From positions 335,001-399,000 of the forward strand of contig NZ_CP132507.1 of assembly GCF_032191775.1 (NCBI RefSeq): 64,000 nt of DNA. The letters run 5' to 3'. Numbering within the stretch: position 1 is the stretch's first letter; each line of letters starts with the position of its first letter. The notes under the pieces are model-generated. The model did not search any database. It was not told the DNA's origin and was given only the letters and a program-made list of their open reading frames with translations. The position numbers and the translations under genes were made by a program. The stretch is from Rhodoferax mekongensis (GTDB taxonomy: Bacteria > Pseudomonadota > Gammaproteobacteria > Burkholderiales > Burkholderiaceae_C). Shown here one piece after another: positions 36,355-43,799 of the stretch.

Positions 36355-37305
36355 TCAGACTTTCGTGAGCCAGTGGGCGTATTTGGGATTGCGGCCGTTG
36401 ACGATGTCAAAGAACGCGGTTTGGATTTTTTCGGTGATCGGGCCACGGCTGCCCACATAGTCGCCCTTGCCCAGTTCGATGCGGTCGAGTTCACGGATAG
36501 GGGTCACTTCTGCAGCGGTGCCGGTGAAGAAGGCTTCGTCTGCAATGTAGACCTCATCGCGGGTGATGCGCTTTTGCACGATTTCCAGGCCCAAGTCCTT
36601 GGCAATGTGGAACACGGTGTTGCGGGTGATGCCGTTGAGGGCGCCAGCGGACAAGTCAGGGGTGTAGATCACGCCGTTCTTGATCACGAAGATGTTTTCA
36701 CCCGCACCTTCGGACACGAAACCGGAGCTGTCGAGCAGCAGGGCCTCGTCGTAGCCATCATCCGTGGCTTCCATGTTGGCCAGAATGGAGTTGGTGTAGT
36801 TGCTCACCGCCTTGGCTTGCGTCATGGTGATGTTGACGTGGTGGCGGGTATAGCTGCTGGTTTTGACGCGGATGCCACGTCGCATACCCTCTTCGCCCAA
36901 GTACGCGCCCCATGCCCATGCGGCCACCATCAAGTGGATGGTGTTGCCCTTGGGGGACACGCCCAGCTTCTTGTCGCCGATCCAGGTGAGGGGGCGCAGG
37001 TAACCGGATTCCAGCTTGTTTTCGCGAATCACGGCGCACTGGGCGTCGTTGACTTGCTCCTGGGTGAAAGGAATGGCCATCCGCAGAATCTTGGCGCTGT
37101 TGAACAGGCGCTCGGTGTGCTCCTGCAGGCGGAAAATGGCCGGGCCGTTCACGGTGTTGTAGGCACGCACACCTTCAAAAGCACCGCAACCGTAGTGCAG
37201 CGTATGGCTCAGCACGTGGATCTTGGCATCACGCCATTCGACCATCTGGCCATCCATCCAGATTTTTCCGTCGCGATCAGACATGGAGGGAGGTAGTACG
37301 CTCAT
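36355..37305 (-). CDS. ilvE: Branched-chain-amino-acid aminotransferase
   Basis: The 316-residue class IV aminotransferase has WMDGQMVEWRDAKIHVLSHTLHYGCGAFEGVRAY at the start, KTSSYTRHHVN, and the PLP-lysine in TMTQAKAVSNYTNSI, followed by EALLLDSSGFVSEGAGENIF. It transfers the amino group between glutamate and valine, leucine or isoleucine. AAGGA lies 8 nt before the ATG at 37305; a second ATG at 37284 is possible. It heads an operon with the zinc-finger gene and waaF. Confidence 0.96.
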   Translation of the reverse strand: MSVLPPSMSDRDGKIWMDGQMVEWRDAKIHVLSHTLHYGCGAFEGVRAYNTVNGPAIFRLQEHTERLFNSAKILRMAIPFTQEQVNDAQCAVIRENKLESGYLRPLTWIGDKKLGVSPKGNTIHLMVAAWAWGAYLGEEGMRRGIRVKTSSYTRHHVNITMTQAKAVSNYTNSILANMEATDDGYDEALLLDSSGFVSEGAGENIFVIKNGVIYTPDLSAGALNGITRNTVFHIAKDLGLEIVQKRITRDEVYIADEAFFTGTAAEVTPIRELDRIELGKGDYVGSRGPITEKIQTAFFDIVNGRNPKYAHWLTKV

Positions 37306-37355
37306 CAGGGTGTCCTTGAAGTAATTCGGTTGCAGGTCATGCAAAAAGCAAGATT

Positions 37356-37814
37356 TTACGGGGCGACGTCCACCGTCAAGGCCGCCGGGGTTCCTGCGGC
37401 CTCCTCAGAGGCTGGCGGCTCGGGACGGAACAGCTCCCAGCTTTGCAACTTGCCACCCAGAAACACGCACAACACGCTGCTGCCGGAGGTATCGGACCAA
37501 CGGAAGCGCTCCGGCTGGGTGTCTTTGGGGGATTCGAGCTGGCCCAGCGAGCGGGTCATGGCCACCACGTGCAGCAGGGGCACCCCGGGGCGCAACTTGG
37601 CGTGCAGCATCACGGCACTGTCCACATGTCCGATGGGCCGGTTGGCCGCCCGCTTGAGCACCTGCAGCATGCGGGTGAAATGCAGCAACTGCCACATCAC
37701 CAGAGCGCCGCCCACCAGGGCCACACCCGGCCAGCCGTAGTGGCGGTAACTCAAGACCAAGGCCGCCAGCGCAGCCAAGGGGATCACGAAACGTTGGATT
37801 TTTTGAAAAAACAT
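37356..37814 (-). CDS. Hypothetical small membrane protein
   Basis: The 152-residue protein begins MFFQKIQRFVIPLAALAALVL and has two predicted membrane helices (about 9-24 and 28-50) followed by a soluble C-terminal part containing RPIGHVDSAVMLHAKLRPGVPLLHVVAMTRSLG and ending in an Ala/Glu/Pro-rich tail. I do not recognise the family, although a protein of this kind next to ilvE is familiar in Comamonadaceae. It follows the sensor kinase gene on the same strand by 58 nt. The ATG at 37814 starts directly before the first helix. Confidence 0.65.
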   Translation of the reverse strand: MFFQKIQRFVIPLAALAALVLSYRHYGWPGVALVGGALVMWQLLHFTRMLQVLKRAANRPIGHVDSAVMLHAKLRPGVPLLHVVAMTRSLGQLESPKDTQPERFRWSDTSGSSVLCVFLGGKLQSWELFRPEPPASEEAAGTPAALTVDVAP

Positions 37815-37872
37815 GCGTAATTCTGGCAGGCTCCGCGGTCCTTTCCAGAGACGCCCTGCCGAAAATCGGGTC

Positions 37873-39222
37873 TTATCCCGCTGTCGCCAGTGGCCAGCGC
37901 ACCTGGACTTGCAGGCCTCCCAGCGTGCCTGAACGGCCGAGTTGCACGTGGGCACCCGTAGCCTCGGCAATGCGCCGCATGATGGACCAGCCCAAGCCGC
38001 TACCGGTTTGGGCCGACCCTAGTACCCGGAAGAAGCGCTCGCCCAAGCGAGACATCTCCGCATCGGTCAAGCCGGGTCCGCCGTCCTGTACCGTCAAATG
38101 CGCCATGCCGCCGGAGGCCGTCACTTCCACCCAAATGCTCGCTCCGGGGCCGGAGTACCGGCTCGCGTTGTCCAGCAGGTTGCGCAGCAGCATGCGCAGC
38201 AGGGTTTCATCGGCAGCCACCATGCAGGCCGAGGGCGCTTGCAACTCCAAATCCTGTCCTTGGGCTAAGGCTTGGGGAGCCATGTCGGCTGCCACACTGC
38301 GGGCAAGGGCACTCAGGTCGGTCGCCCCGGTGGCAGCAGCGGCCACGGGGGCATCCAACCGCGCCAGGGTCAACAGTTGGTCGACAAGGCGGGCCGCCCG
38401 GTCGCATCCGGCCAGGGTGTTTTGCAGGGCATGGCGGCGCTCGTCCGCATCATCCACCGCGCCCATGGCCACCTGGGCCTGGGTGCGGATGGCGGCGATG
38501 GGCGTGCGCAGCTCATGGGCCGCATCGGCCGTAAAGCGGCGTTCTGACGCCACCATGCCCTCGATGCGTTGCAACAAGGCATTGAGCTCATCGACCATGG
38601 GCCGCATTTCCGTGGGCAAGTCGTCGCGGGGTACCGGCACCGTGCTGTCCGGGGCGCGGCTGCGCAAGCTCTGACCCAAGGCGTCCAAGGGCGCCAGGGC
38701 TTTGCGCACAGCCCACCACATCAGGGCCGCCAACAGGGGCAAGGCCAACATCGACGGCAGCAACATGCCGCGCAACACGGCCTTGAGGATGCCGTTGCGC
38801 GAATCGAGTTGCTCACCCACATACACCTGGATATCGCGCTTGCTGCCGCGGGTGGCAAACACCCGCCAGCGTTCGCCGTTGTCCAGGGCCACCGTATCGA
38901 AACCGCGGGTTTCGCGGCTCATCGGCGTCGTTCCGATGTTGCCCGAGCGGGCCACCAACACGCCTTCGTGGAAGACCTGAAACGCGACACGCGGTGCGTA
39001 TTTGTGAAGGACAGGCGCTTCCTCGTCGTCCACCTCATCGTCCACATGCGACTGCTGCACCACCAGCAAAGCGGCCGCTTGGGTGAGGTGGCTGTCGAGC
39101 AGCTCATCGAGTTCATGCCGGGCGTCCACCCAGGTCCAGGCCGCAGCAGCTAGCCAGACCAGTGCCACGCCGGCCGACAGATAGGCCAGCAGGCGCAGTT
39201 GCATGGAGTGCAGGCGAGACAT
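37873..39222 (-). CDS. QseC-like sensor histidine kinase
   Basis: The 449-residue kinase has a first membrane helix (about 9-30), a periplasmic sensor region of about 120 residues with an acidic stretch (HVDDEVDDEEAP), a second helix (about 151-170), HAMP and HisKA with phosphoacceptor His236 in DAAHELRTPIAAIRTQAQ. The ATPase domain has LLRNLLDNASRY, VQDGGPGLTDAEMSRLGERFFR and GSGLGWSIMRRIAEATGA. The order of motifs matches the QseC/PmrB type. The ATG at 39222 is 2 nt after the regulator stop; a TTG at 39228 would overlap it. Confidence 0.92.
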   Translation of the reverse strand: MSRLHSMQLRLLAYLSAGVALVWLAAAAWTWVDARHELDELLDSHLTQAAALLVVQQSHVDDEVDDEEAPVLHKYAPRVAFQVFHEGVLVARSGNIGTTPMSRETRGFDTVALDNGERWRVFATRGSKRDIQVYVGEQLDSRNGILKAVLRGMLLPSMLALPLLAALMWWAVRKALAPLDALGQSLRSRAPDSTVPVPRDDLPTEMRPMVDELNALLQRIEGMVASERRFTADAAHELRTPIAAIRTQAQVAMGAVDDADERRHALQNTLAGCDRAARLVDQLLTLARLDAPVAAAATGATDLSALARSVAADMAPQALAQGQDLELQAPSACMVAADETLLRMLLRNLLDNASRYSGPGASIWVEVTASGGMAHLTVQDGGPGLTDAEMSRLGERFFRVLGSAQTGSGLGWSIMRRIAEATGAHVQLGRSGTLGGLQVQVRWPLATAG

Positions 39223-39224
39223 GG

Positions 39225-39893
39225 TCAAACGCCCGCCCGAGGGTTGAGCATGTAGCCCACACCGCGCACGGTCTGGATGACATCTGCCTGCAGCTTGCGG
39301 CGCAGGTGATGGATATGCACTTCGATGGTGTTGCTCTCGACCTCCAGGCCCCAGCTGTACATCTGCTGCTCCAGCTGTTCGCGCGACAGCACGCGGCCGG
39401 CACTGCGCATCAAGGTATGCAGCAAATCAAACTCGCGGGTAGACAGCGGTACGGCCTCGCCCATCCAACTGACCTGCCGGGCCGACGGGTCCAGGCTCAG
39501 CGCGCCGGCCTGCAACATGTCTTGCGCCACCCCGTGCGAGCGGCGTACCAGGGAGCGCAAACGCGCGGCCAGCTCGTGCAGGTCCACCGGCTTGAGCACA
39601 TAGTCGTCAGCACCGGCGTCCAGCCCACGGATGCGGTCGGGCACCGCGTCACGGGCCGTGAGCACCAGCACCGGGGTGGTGTTCCGTGCGGCGCGCAGAG
39701 CCTGCAGAACCTCCATGCCATCTTTGCCGGGCAGGCCGAGATCCAGCACTGCAGCGGCGTAGTCCACGGCGCGCAGCTCGCGCTCGGCAGCCACGCCGTC
39801 GCGCACCCAGTCCACCTGAAAACCCATCTGCCGCAGGCCGGCGCGCAGGCCATCGCCCAGCATGGAGTCGTCTTCAGCCAGCAGGATACGCAT
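39225..39893 (-). CDS. QseB-like OmpR family response regulator
   Basis: The 222-residue regulator has acidic residues EDD at 7-9, phosphoacceptor Asp51 in AVLDLGLPGKDGM, the Lys in VLKPVD, and a winged-helix domain with LSTREFDLLHTLMRSAGRVLSREQL and HIHHLRRKLQADVIQTVRGVGYML. It is the partner of the kinase gene that follows it. It lies 89 nt downstream of the cytochrome b gene on the same strand, so redox genes and regulator may share a transcript. Confidence 0.94.
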   Translation of the reverse strand: MRILLAEDDSMLGDGLRAGLRQMGFQVDWVRDGVAAERELRAVDYAAAVLDLGLPGKDGMEVLQALRAARNTTPVLVLTARDAVPDRIRGLDAGADDYVLKPVDLHELAARLRSLVRRSHGVAQDMLQAGALSLDPSARQVSWMGEAVPLSTREFDLLHTLMRSAGRVLSREQLEQQMYSWGLEVESNTIEVHIHHLRRKLQADVIQTVRGVGYMLNPRAGV

Positions 39894-39982
39894 GGGTCAT
39901 TCCATCAAAACTCAGGGAGTGGCACAGGAAGTGCGCCTTGTCATTTTGCACGCACCGAGTGCGCGTAACTCTTGCGTGTTGC

Positions 39983-40744
39983 TCAATCGGAATCGCCGGA
40001 CTCCCGCCCGCTCAGAAGGTCAGTGACAGCCTGCGCAGAGATCAAGCCATTAGGAGACTGCTGCCACTCCCAGCTCCAGTAGCCCAGCACCGCCACCAGG
40101 ATCCAAACCGCCAGCCACGCGTGGTTGCGTTTCACCACGTCGGGGCCCGGCCCTTGCCCGCGGCCGTGCACCATTTGCATCGCCATATTCTTGCGACGCA
40201 GCAGGCTGAGCAGCAGCACAATGCCCCCATGCGCCAGCACCACGACCAGGAACGCATTGCCAGCTAGTTCGTGCACGTCTCCCAGCCAGTCGCCCCATTC
40301 GTTGTACGTGGCGTAGCCCGACAGCGTGAGCGGCACCACCAGCACCATCAAGGCGACGACCGCCACCGCAAGCGCCAGGTTCTGCCCTTGGCGCCAGTTC
40401 ACCGCAGCCCATGTCCGGTCTGCGGTGCCTTGGGCCACGGATGCCAGCCACTTCGGCAGCGACCGGAGCTTGCCTGCCAGCAGGCTCAAGCGCGCATGGC
40501 GGGGCCCGACCAAGCCGTACACCAACCGGAACACGAGCAAGCCGGCCATGCTGTAACCCAGCGTGACGTGCAAGAGCCGCATAGCCTCACCCTCCGCGGT
40601 GAGGTACGCGCCCAGAAAACACAGTGCAAACAAGGCATGGAAGACCCGGGTGGGCGTATCCACGATGCGGCGGCTACGCGTGGCGGGGACGGGGTTTCCG
40701 GCAGGGGCCATGGCTGCCGGGCCGGGCAATGAAGTGGAAGACAT
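39983..40744 (-). CDS. Cytochrome b/b6-type membrane protein of the SHP/DHC locus
   Basis: The 253-residue protein has four predicted membrane helices and begins its core with TPTRVFHALFALCFLGAYLTAEG, including His ligand candidates; further histidines are in LLHVTLGYSMAG, DVHELAGNAFLVVVLAHGGIV. This is the pattern of di-heme Ni/Fe-hydrogenase-type cytochrome b proteins. It probably exchanges electrons between the quinone pool and the exported cytochromes encoded just upstream, by analogy with the SHP/DHC/cytochrome b set of Rhodobacter. DHC starts 15 nt upstream on the same strand. Confidence 0.88.
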   Translation of the reverse strand: MSSTSLPGPAAMAPAGNPVPATRSRRIVDTPTRVFHALFALCFLGAYLTAEGEAMRLLHVTLGYSMAGLLVFRLVYGLVGPRHARLSLLAGKLRSLPKWLASVAQGTADRTWAAVNWRQGQNLALAVAVVALMVLVVPLTLSGYATYNEWGDWLGDVHELAGNAFLVVVLAHGGIVLLLSLLRRKNMAMQMVHGRGQGPGPDVVKRNHAWLAVWILVAVLGYWSWEWQQSPNGLISAQAVTDLLSGRESGDSD

Positions 40745-40759
40745 GAACTTAACTCTCCA

Positions 40760-41287
40760 TCAATCAGACCCGTTGCGGCGAAAGCGCGCGTCCAGGCCTT
40801 TGGGAAATTGGATTTCGGATTCGCGGAAGCTGCCCTTGTCGGCCGCGCTGTGACAGGCCGCACAGTTAGCAGCGCTTTTGACAGACGCCTGCTTCCAGAT
40901 TTGCGGATCCACCTCGTTGTGCTTGCGCACGAACCATTGCGACCGGGTGATGCGGTCTTGCGGTGGCTCTTCAGACACCCGCTTGTACGTGCCGGCATGG
41001 GTTTGCAGCCAGCCACTGATTTCCCGCACACTGGCTTCGTCGAGTGATGCGTCGGTCCCGTAATGGGTGGACAGCGATCCCATGAGTCGCTTCCACGATG
41101 CGACGGGCAGCATGCCGGGCGGATACGCCAAGTGGCAAGCAGCGCACTCCTGCTGGTACTTGGGAAGCGGCGTAACGCGCTGCGGACTGTCTGCGCGCGC
41201 CGGGCCAGCGCCGGCCAGCAGCGCAATTGCTATCCATTTCATAGCAGCTCGCGCATATCGGACGGGCGCCAGGGGCTTGTTTTTCAT
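40760..41287 (-). CDS. Di-heme cytochrome c (DHC family)
   Basis: The 175-residue protein has a signal peptide (cleavage near ARA|DS) and two heme sites, Cys48-Cys51-His52 (ECAACH) and Cys142-Cys145-His146 (NCAACH). Spacing and length fit the DHC family, electron partner of SHP in Rhodobacter. AAGGAAT precedes the ATG at 41287. The signal-peptide N-region, RYARAAMKWIA, is encoded by a copy of the dispersed ~42-bp repeat. It lies between the SHP-like gene and the cytochrome b gene. Confidence 0.9.
   Translation of the reverse strand: MKNKPLAPVRYARAAMKWIAIALLAGAGPARADSPQRVTPLPKYQQECAACHLAYPPGMLPVASWKRLMGSLSTHYGTDASLDEASVREISGWLQTHAGTYKRVSEEPPQDRITRSQWFVRKHNEVDPQIWKQASVKSAANCAACHSAADKGSFRESEIQFPKGLDARFRRNGSD
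41229..41270 (+). repeat. Dispersed ~42-bp element, copy 5, inside the DHC signal peptide
   Basis: On the plus strand this reads GCTATCCATTTCATAGCAG then CTCGCGCATATCGGACGG and GCGCC. It is antisense to the di-heme cytochrome gene and supplies codons 8-21 of its signal peptide without breaking the frame. Confidence 0.75.
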
Positions 41288-41314
41288 CGTTATTCCTTTG
41301 CGAAGGGGCACAAC

Positions 41315-41746
41315 TCAGCGCTTCAGGCCCATCAGCCAGGCCAGCACATCGGCCTTCTCGGCGGCCGTGCATTCGCGGGCCAGCACGTCATTGCAGTTGC
41401 GGCGGAACCACTTCTCGCTTTTGGCGGGGTCGGTGAAGCGCTCGGGGTTGAAAGCGGGCGCAAGCGCGGAGATGGATTTACCCGTATTCGCGTGCTTACC
41501 CTCGCCCGTGGGCTGGGCGTTGTGGCAGGAGGCGCAGCTCCATTCGCGGCCATGTTTGGCATTGAAAAACTGCTGGCCCTGCGCCCCATTCGGGCTGCGG
41601 CCCGCTTGGGCACTCAAGGCGCCCAGCTGCTCTTGGGGGGTGCCGGCCCAGGCAGTTCCAGCCTGGGTGACGGCAAGCGCGGCGGCGAAGACAAAAGTGC
41701 GTGCAATGCAGGCTGCAGGAACTGCTGTGACGGCGATGCGTGACAT
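41315..41746 (-). CDS. DUF1924 / SHP-type mono-heme cytochrome c
   Basis: The 143-residue protein has a signal peptide (cleavage near AWA|GT) and one heme site, Cys71-Cys74-His75 in WSCASCHNAQPTGEGKH, plus NCNDVLARECTAAEKADVLAWL with two further cysteines that may form a disulfide. It belongs to the DUF1924 family that includes SHP, the oxygen-binding high-spin cytochrome of Rhodobacter. A perfect GGAGG lies 5 nt before the ATG at 41746. It is the first gene of a set with DHC, cytochrome b and a two-component system. Confidence 0.88.
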   Translation of the reverse strand: MSRIAVTAVPAACIARTFVFAAALAVTQAGTAWAGTPQEQLGALSAQAGRSPNGAQGQQFFNAKHGREWSCASCHNAQPTGEGKHANTGKSISALAPAFNPERFTDPAKSEKWFRRNCNDVLARECTAAEKADVLAWLMGLKR

Positions 41747-41815
41747 GGTGACCTCCATGACCTGCATGGTGGCCCGCGAAGATTAAGCAGGTCTTAAGCG
41801 CTGCGCTGCGGCGCG

Positions 41816-42151
41816 CTACAAGTCGGGGCGCGGTTGCTCACTGTGGCTGACGTCCAGCCCGTCAGCCACATAGGCGGGGCCCTTCATCACCATGACCACC
41901 ACACAGCCGATGGCCGCTGTGATCACCAGCGTCCAGTGGAACACGATGACCCCGACCACGATGAAATCCGCCAGCTGCAATGCCCGCGCCTCTGCAGGGT
42001 TACCGGCATCCGCGCCCGCGTGGTAGAGCGCCAGCCCCAACAAAGGCAGCGCGGTGCCCGCCAGGGCAATGAGCGGCAGCTTGCGCCATAAGGCCCACTC
42101 CAGGCCGGAGGCCGAGCGGATCGAATGGGGCAGTTTGTTCAGCCAGCGCAT
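41816..42151 (-). CDS. Hypothetical small membrane protein
   Basis: The 111-residue protein has two clear membrane helices (about 28-45 and 66-89) with a loop containing ALYHAGADAGNPAEARALQ. His, Trp and Thr in VFHWTLVITAAIG stand in the second helix. I do not recognise a family with confidence. It precedes the DUF1924 gene on the same strand by 69 nt and could belong to the same electron-transfer transcript; no heme motif is present. Confidence 0.6.
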   Translation of the reverse strand: MRWLNKLPHSIRSASGLEWALWRKLPLIALAGTALPLLGLALYHAGADAGNPAEARALQLADFIVVGVIVFHWTLVITAAIGCVVVMVMKGPAYVADGLDVSHSEQPRPDL

Positions 42152-42190
42152 GGCTGCAGTGTAGGCAGTTGCGGGCCGGGGCGCCTTGCC

Positions 42191-43642
42191 TCAGGTCAAG
42201 CCTCGCACCACATTCATGGCTTCTTCCACCCGCTCCACCGCATGGATGGTCATGCCCTCAATCGGCTTTTTGGGCGCATTCGCCTTGGGCACCACCGCCA
42301 TGGTGAAACCGAGCTTTGCGGCTTCTTTCAGGCGCTCCTGGCCGCGCGGTGCCGGACGCACCTCACCGGCCAGCCCCACTTCGCCAAACGCGATAAAGCC
42401 TTTGGGCAGCGGCTTGCCACGCAAGCTCGAGGTGATGGACAGCATGACCGCCAAGTCTGCAGCCGGCTCGCCGATGCGCACGCCGCCCACGGCGTTAATG
42501 AACACATCCTGGTCCATACAGGCCACGCCCGCGTGGCGGTGCAACACCGCCAGCAGCATGGCCAGGCGGTCTTTGTCCAAGCCCACGCTGAGTCGGCGCG
42601 GTGAAGGTCCGCCCATGTCCACCAGCGCCTGAATTTCCACCAAGAGCGGGCGGGTGCCTTCCAGCGTGACCATCACACAACTGCCGGGCACCGGCTCGGC
42701 GTGTTGGCTCAAAAAGATGGCGCTCGGATTGCTCACGCCCTTCAGGCCTTTTTCGGTCATGGCGAACACGCCAATCTCATTCACCGCGCCAAAGCGGTTT
42801 TTGATGGCGCGCACCAGCCGGAACTGGCTGTGCGTGTCACCCTCGAAGTACAGCACCGTGTCCACCATGTGCTCCAACACCCGCGGCCCGGCCAGCGCGC
42901 CTTCTTTGGTCACATGTCCCACGAGCACGATGGCCGTGCCGCTGGCCTTGGCCGCGCGGGTCAGGTGGGCGGCGCACTCGCGCACCTGTGCCACCGAGCC
43001 CGGCGCGCTGGTGAGCTGCTCGGAGTACACGGTCTGGATGGAATCGATCACCGCCACGTCCGGGCGGTTGGCCTCCAGAGTGGCGAGGATTTTTTCGAGC
43101 TGAATCTCGGCCAGCACTTTCACCTGCGAGTGGTCCAGCCCCAGGCGGCGCGAGCGCAAAGCCACTTGCGCCCCGCTCTCCTCGCCGGTGACGTACAGAA
43201 AGCCCCCACGCTCCCCCGCTGCGCGAGGTCCGCTGCCCCCCGAGGGGACTTTCGCGCCTTGGGACGGCCCGGCGGCGCTCCGCGTGTTTCTGCTGGCGCG
43301 CTCCATCGAATCGAGCGCCTGCAGCAAGAGCGTGGACTTGCCGATGCCAGGGTCGCCGCCAATCAACACCACGCCGCCCTCCACCATGCCACCACCCAGC
43401 ACACGGTCCAGCTCCTCGTGGCCGGTGGGGGTGCGTTCCACGTCCTGCGCTTCGATGTCGGACAGCACCGTGACCTCGGCCGTCTTGGCCAGCGAGGCGA
43501 AGCGGTTTTTGGCCGGGCTGTCGCTGCTGGCCACGGATTCGATCAGCGTGTTCCAGGCACTGCAGTGCGGGCATTTGCCCAGCCACTTGGGGCTGGTGCC
43601 GCCGCACTCGTTGCAGGTGTAGATGGTTTTGTCTTTGGCCAT
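42191..43642 (-). CDS. radA: DNA repair protein RadA, with an in-frame repeat insertion
   Basis: The 483-residue protein has the N-terminal zinc finger (Cys10, 13, 24, 27), Walker A GGDPGIGKST (95-104), the RadA motif KNRFG in RAIKNRFGAVNEIGVF, and a C-terminal Lon-like domain with GSDQDVFINAVGG-type segments. It is a RecA-like helicase acting in recombination. Residues about 118-147, rich in Gly, Ser, Arg and Pro, interrupt the core between the Walker A helix and LYVTGEES; they are encoded by a GC-rich repeat. Family members have only a few residues there. The ATG at 43642 gives the standard MAKDKTIYTCNECG start. Confidence 0.95.
   Translation of the reverse strand: MAKDKTIYTCNECGGTSPKWLGKCPHCSAWNTLIESVASSDSPAKNRFASLAKTAEVTVLSDIEAQDVERTPTGHEELDRVLGGGMVEGGVVLIGGDPGIGKSTLLLQALDSMERASRNTRSAAGPSQGAKVPSGGSGPRAAGERGGFLYVTGEESGAQVALRSRRLGLDHSQVKVLAEIQLEKILATLEANRPDVAVIDSIQTVYSEQLTSAPGSVAQVRECAAHLTRAAKASGTAIVLVGHVTKEGALAGPRVLEHMVDTVLYFEGDTHSQFRLVRAIKNRFGAVNEIGVFAMTEKGLKGVSNPSAIFLSQHAEPVPGSCVMVTLEGTRPLLVEIQALVDMGGPSPRRLSVGLDKDRLAMLLAVLHRHAGVACMDQDVFINAVGGVRIGEPAADLAVMLSITSSLRGKPLPKGFIAFGEVGLAGEVRPAPRGQERLKEAAKLGFTMAVVPKANAPKKPIEGMTIHAVERVEEAMNVVRGLT
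43200..43291 (-). repeat. GC-rich ~90-bp dispersed repeat inside radA
   Basis: On the plus strand it begins AAGCCCCCACGCTCCCCC, contains GCTGCCCCCCGAGGGGAC and ends CTTGGGACGGCCCGGCGGC. I recognise this as a repeat that is common between genes in Comamonadaceae, from memory and not from a search. Here it is within radA and remains an open frame of about 30 codons. No second copy is visible in the window. Confidence 0.65.
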
Positions 43643-43755
43643 GGCGGGAATAATACTGTACAAAACCACAGATACCGAACTGCGCAAACCATGCGCCAGA
43701 TCACAGACGGCAACGCCCTGCATCTCTAGCATGGTGAAAAGTGCCCCGGGAGTTT

Positions 43756-43797
43756 GCTACTAAATCAGGAGCTGCTCGCGCACATTCCAAAAGGGCT
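43756..43797 (+). repeat. Dispersed ~42-bp element, copy 6
   Basis: The plus strand reads GCTACTAAATCAGGAGCTG then CTCGCGCACATTCC. It lies between radA and the P-type ATPase gene and ends 2 nt before that gene's ATG, so it forms the whole translation-initiation leader. Confidence 0.8.
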
Positions 43798-43799
43798 AC

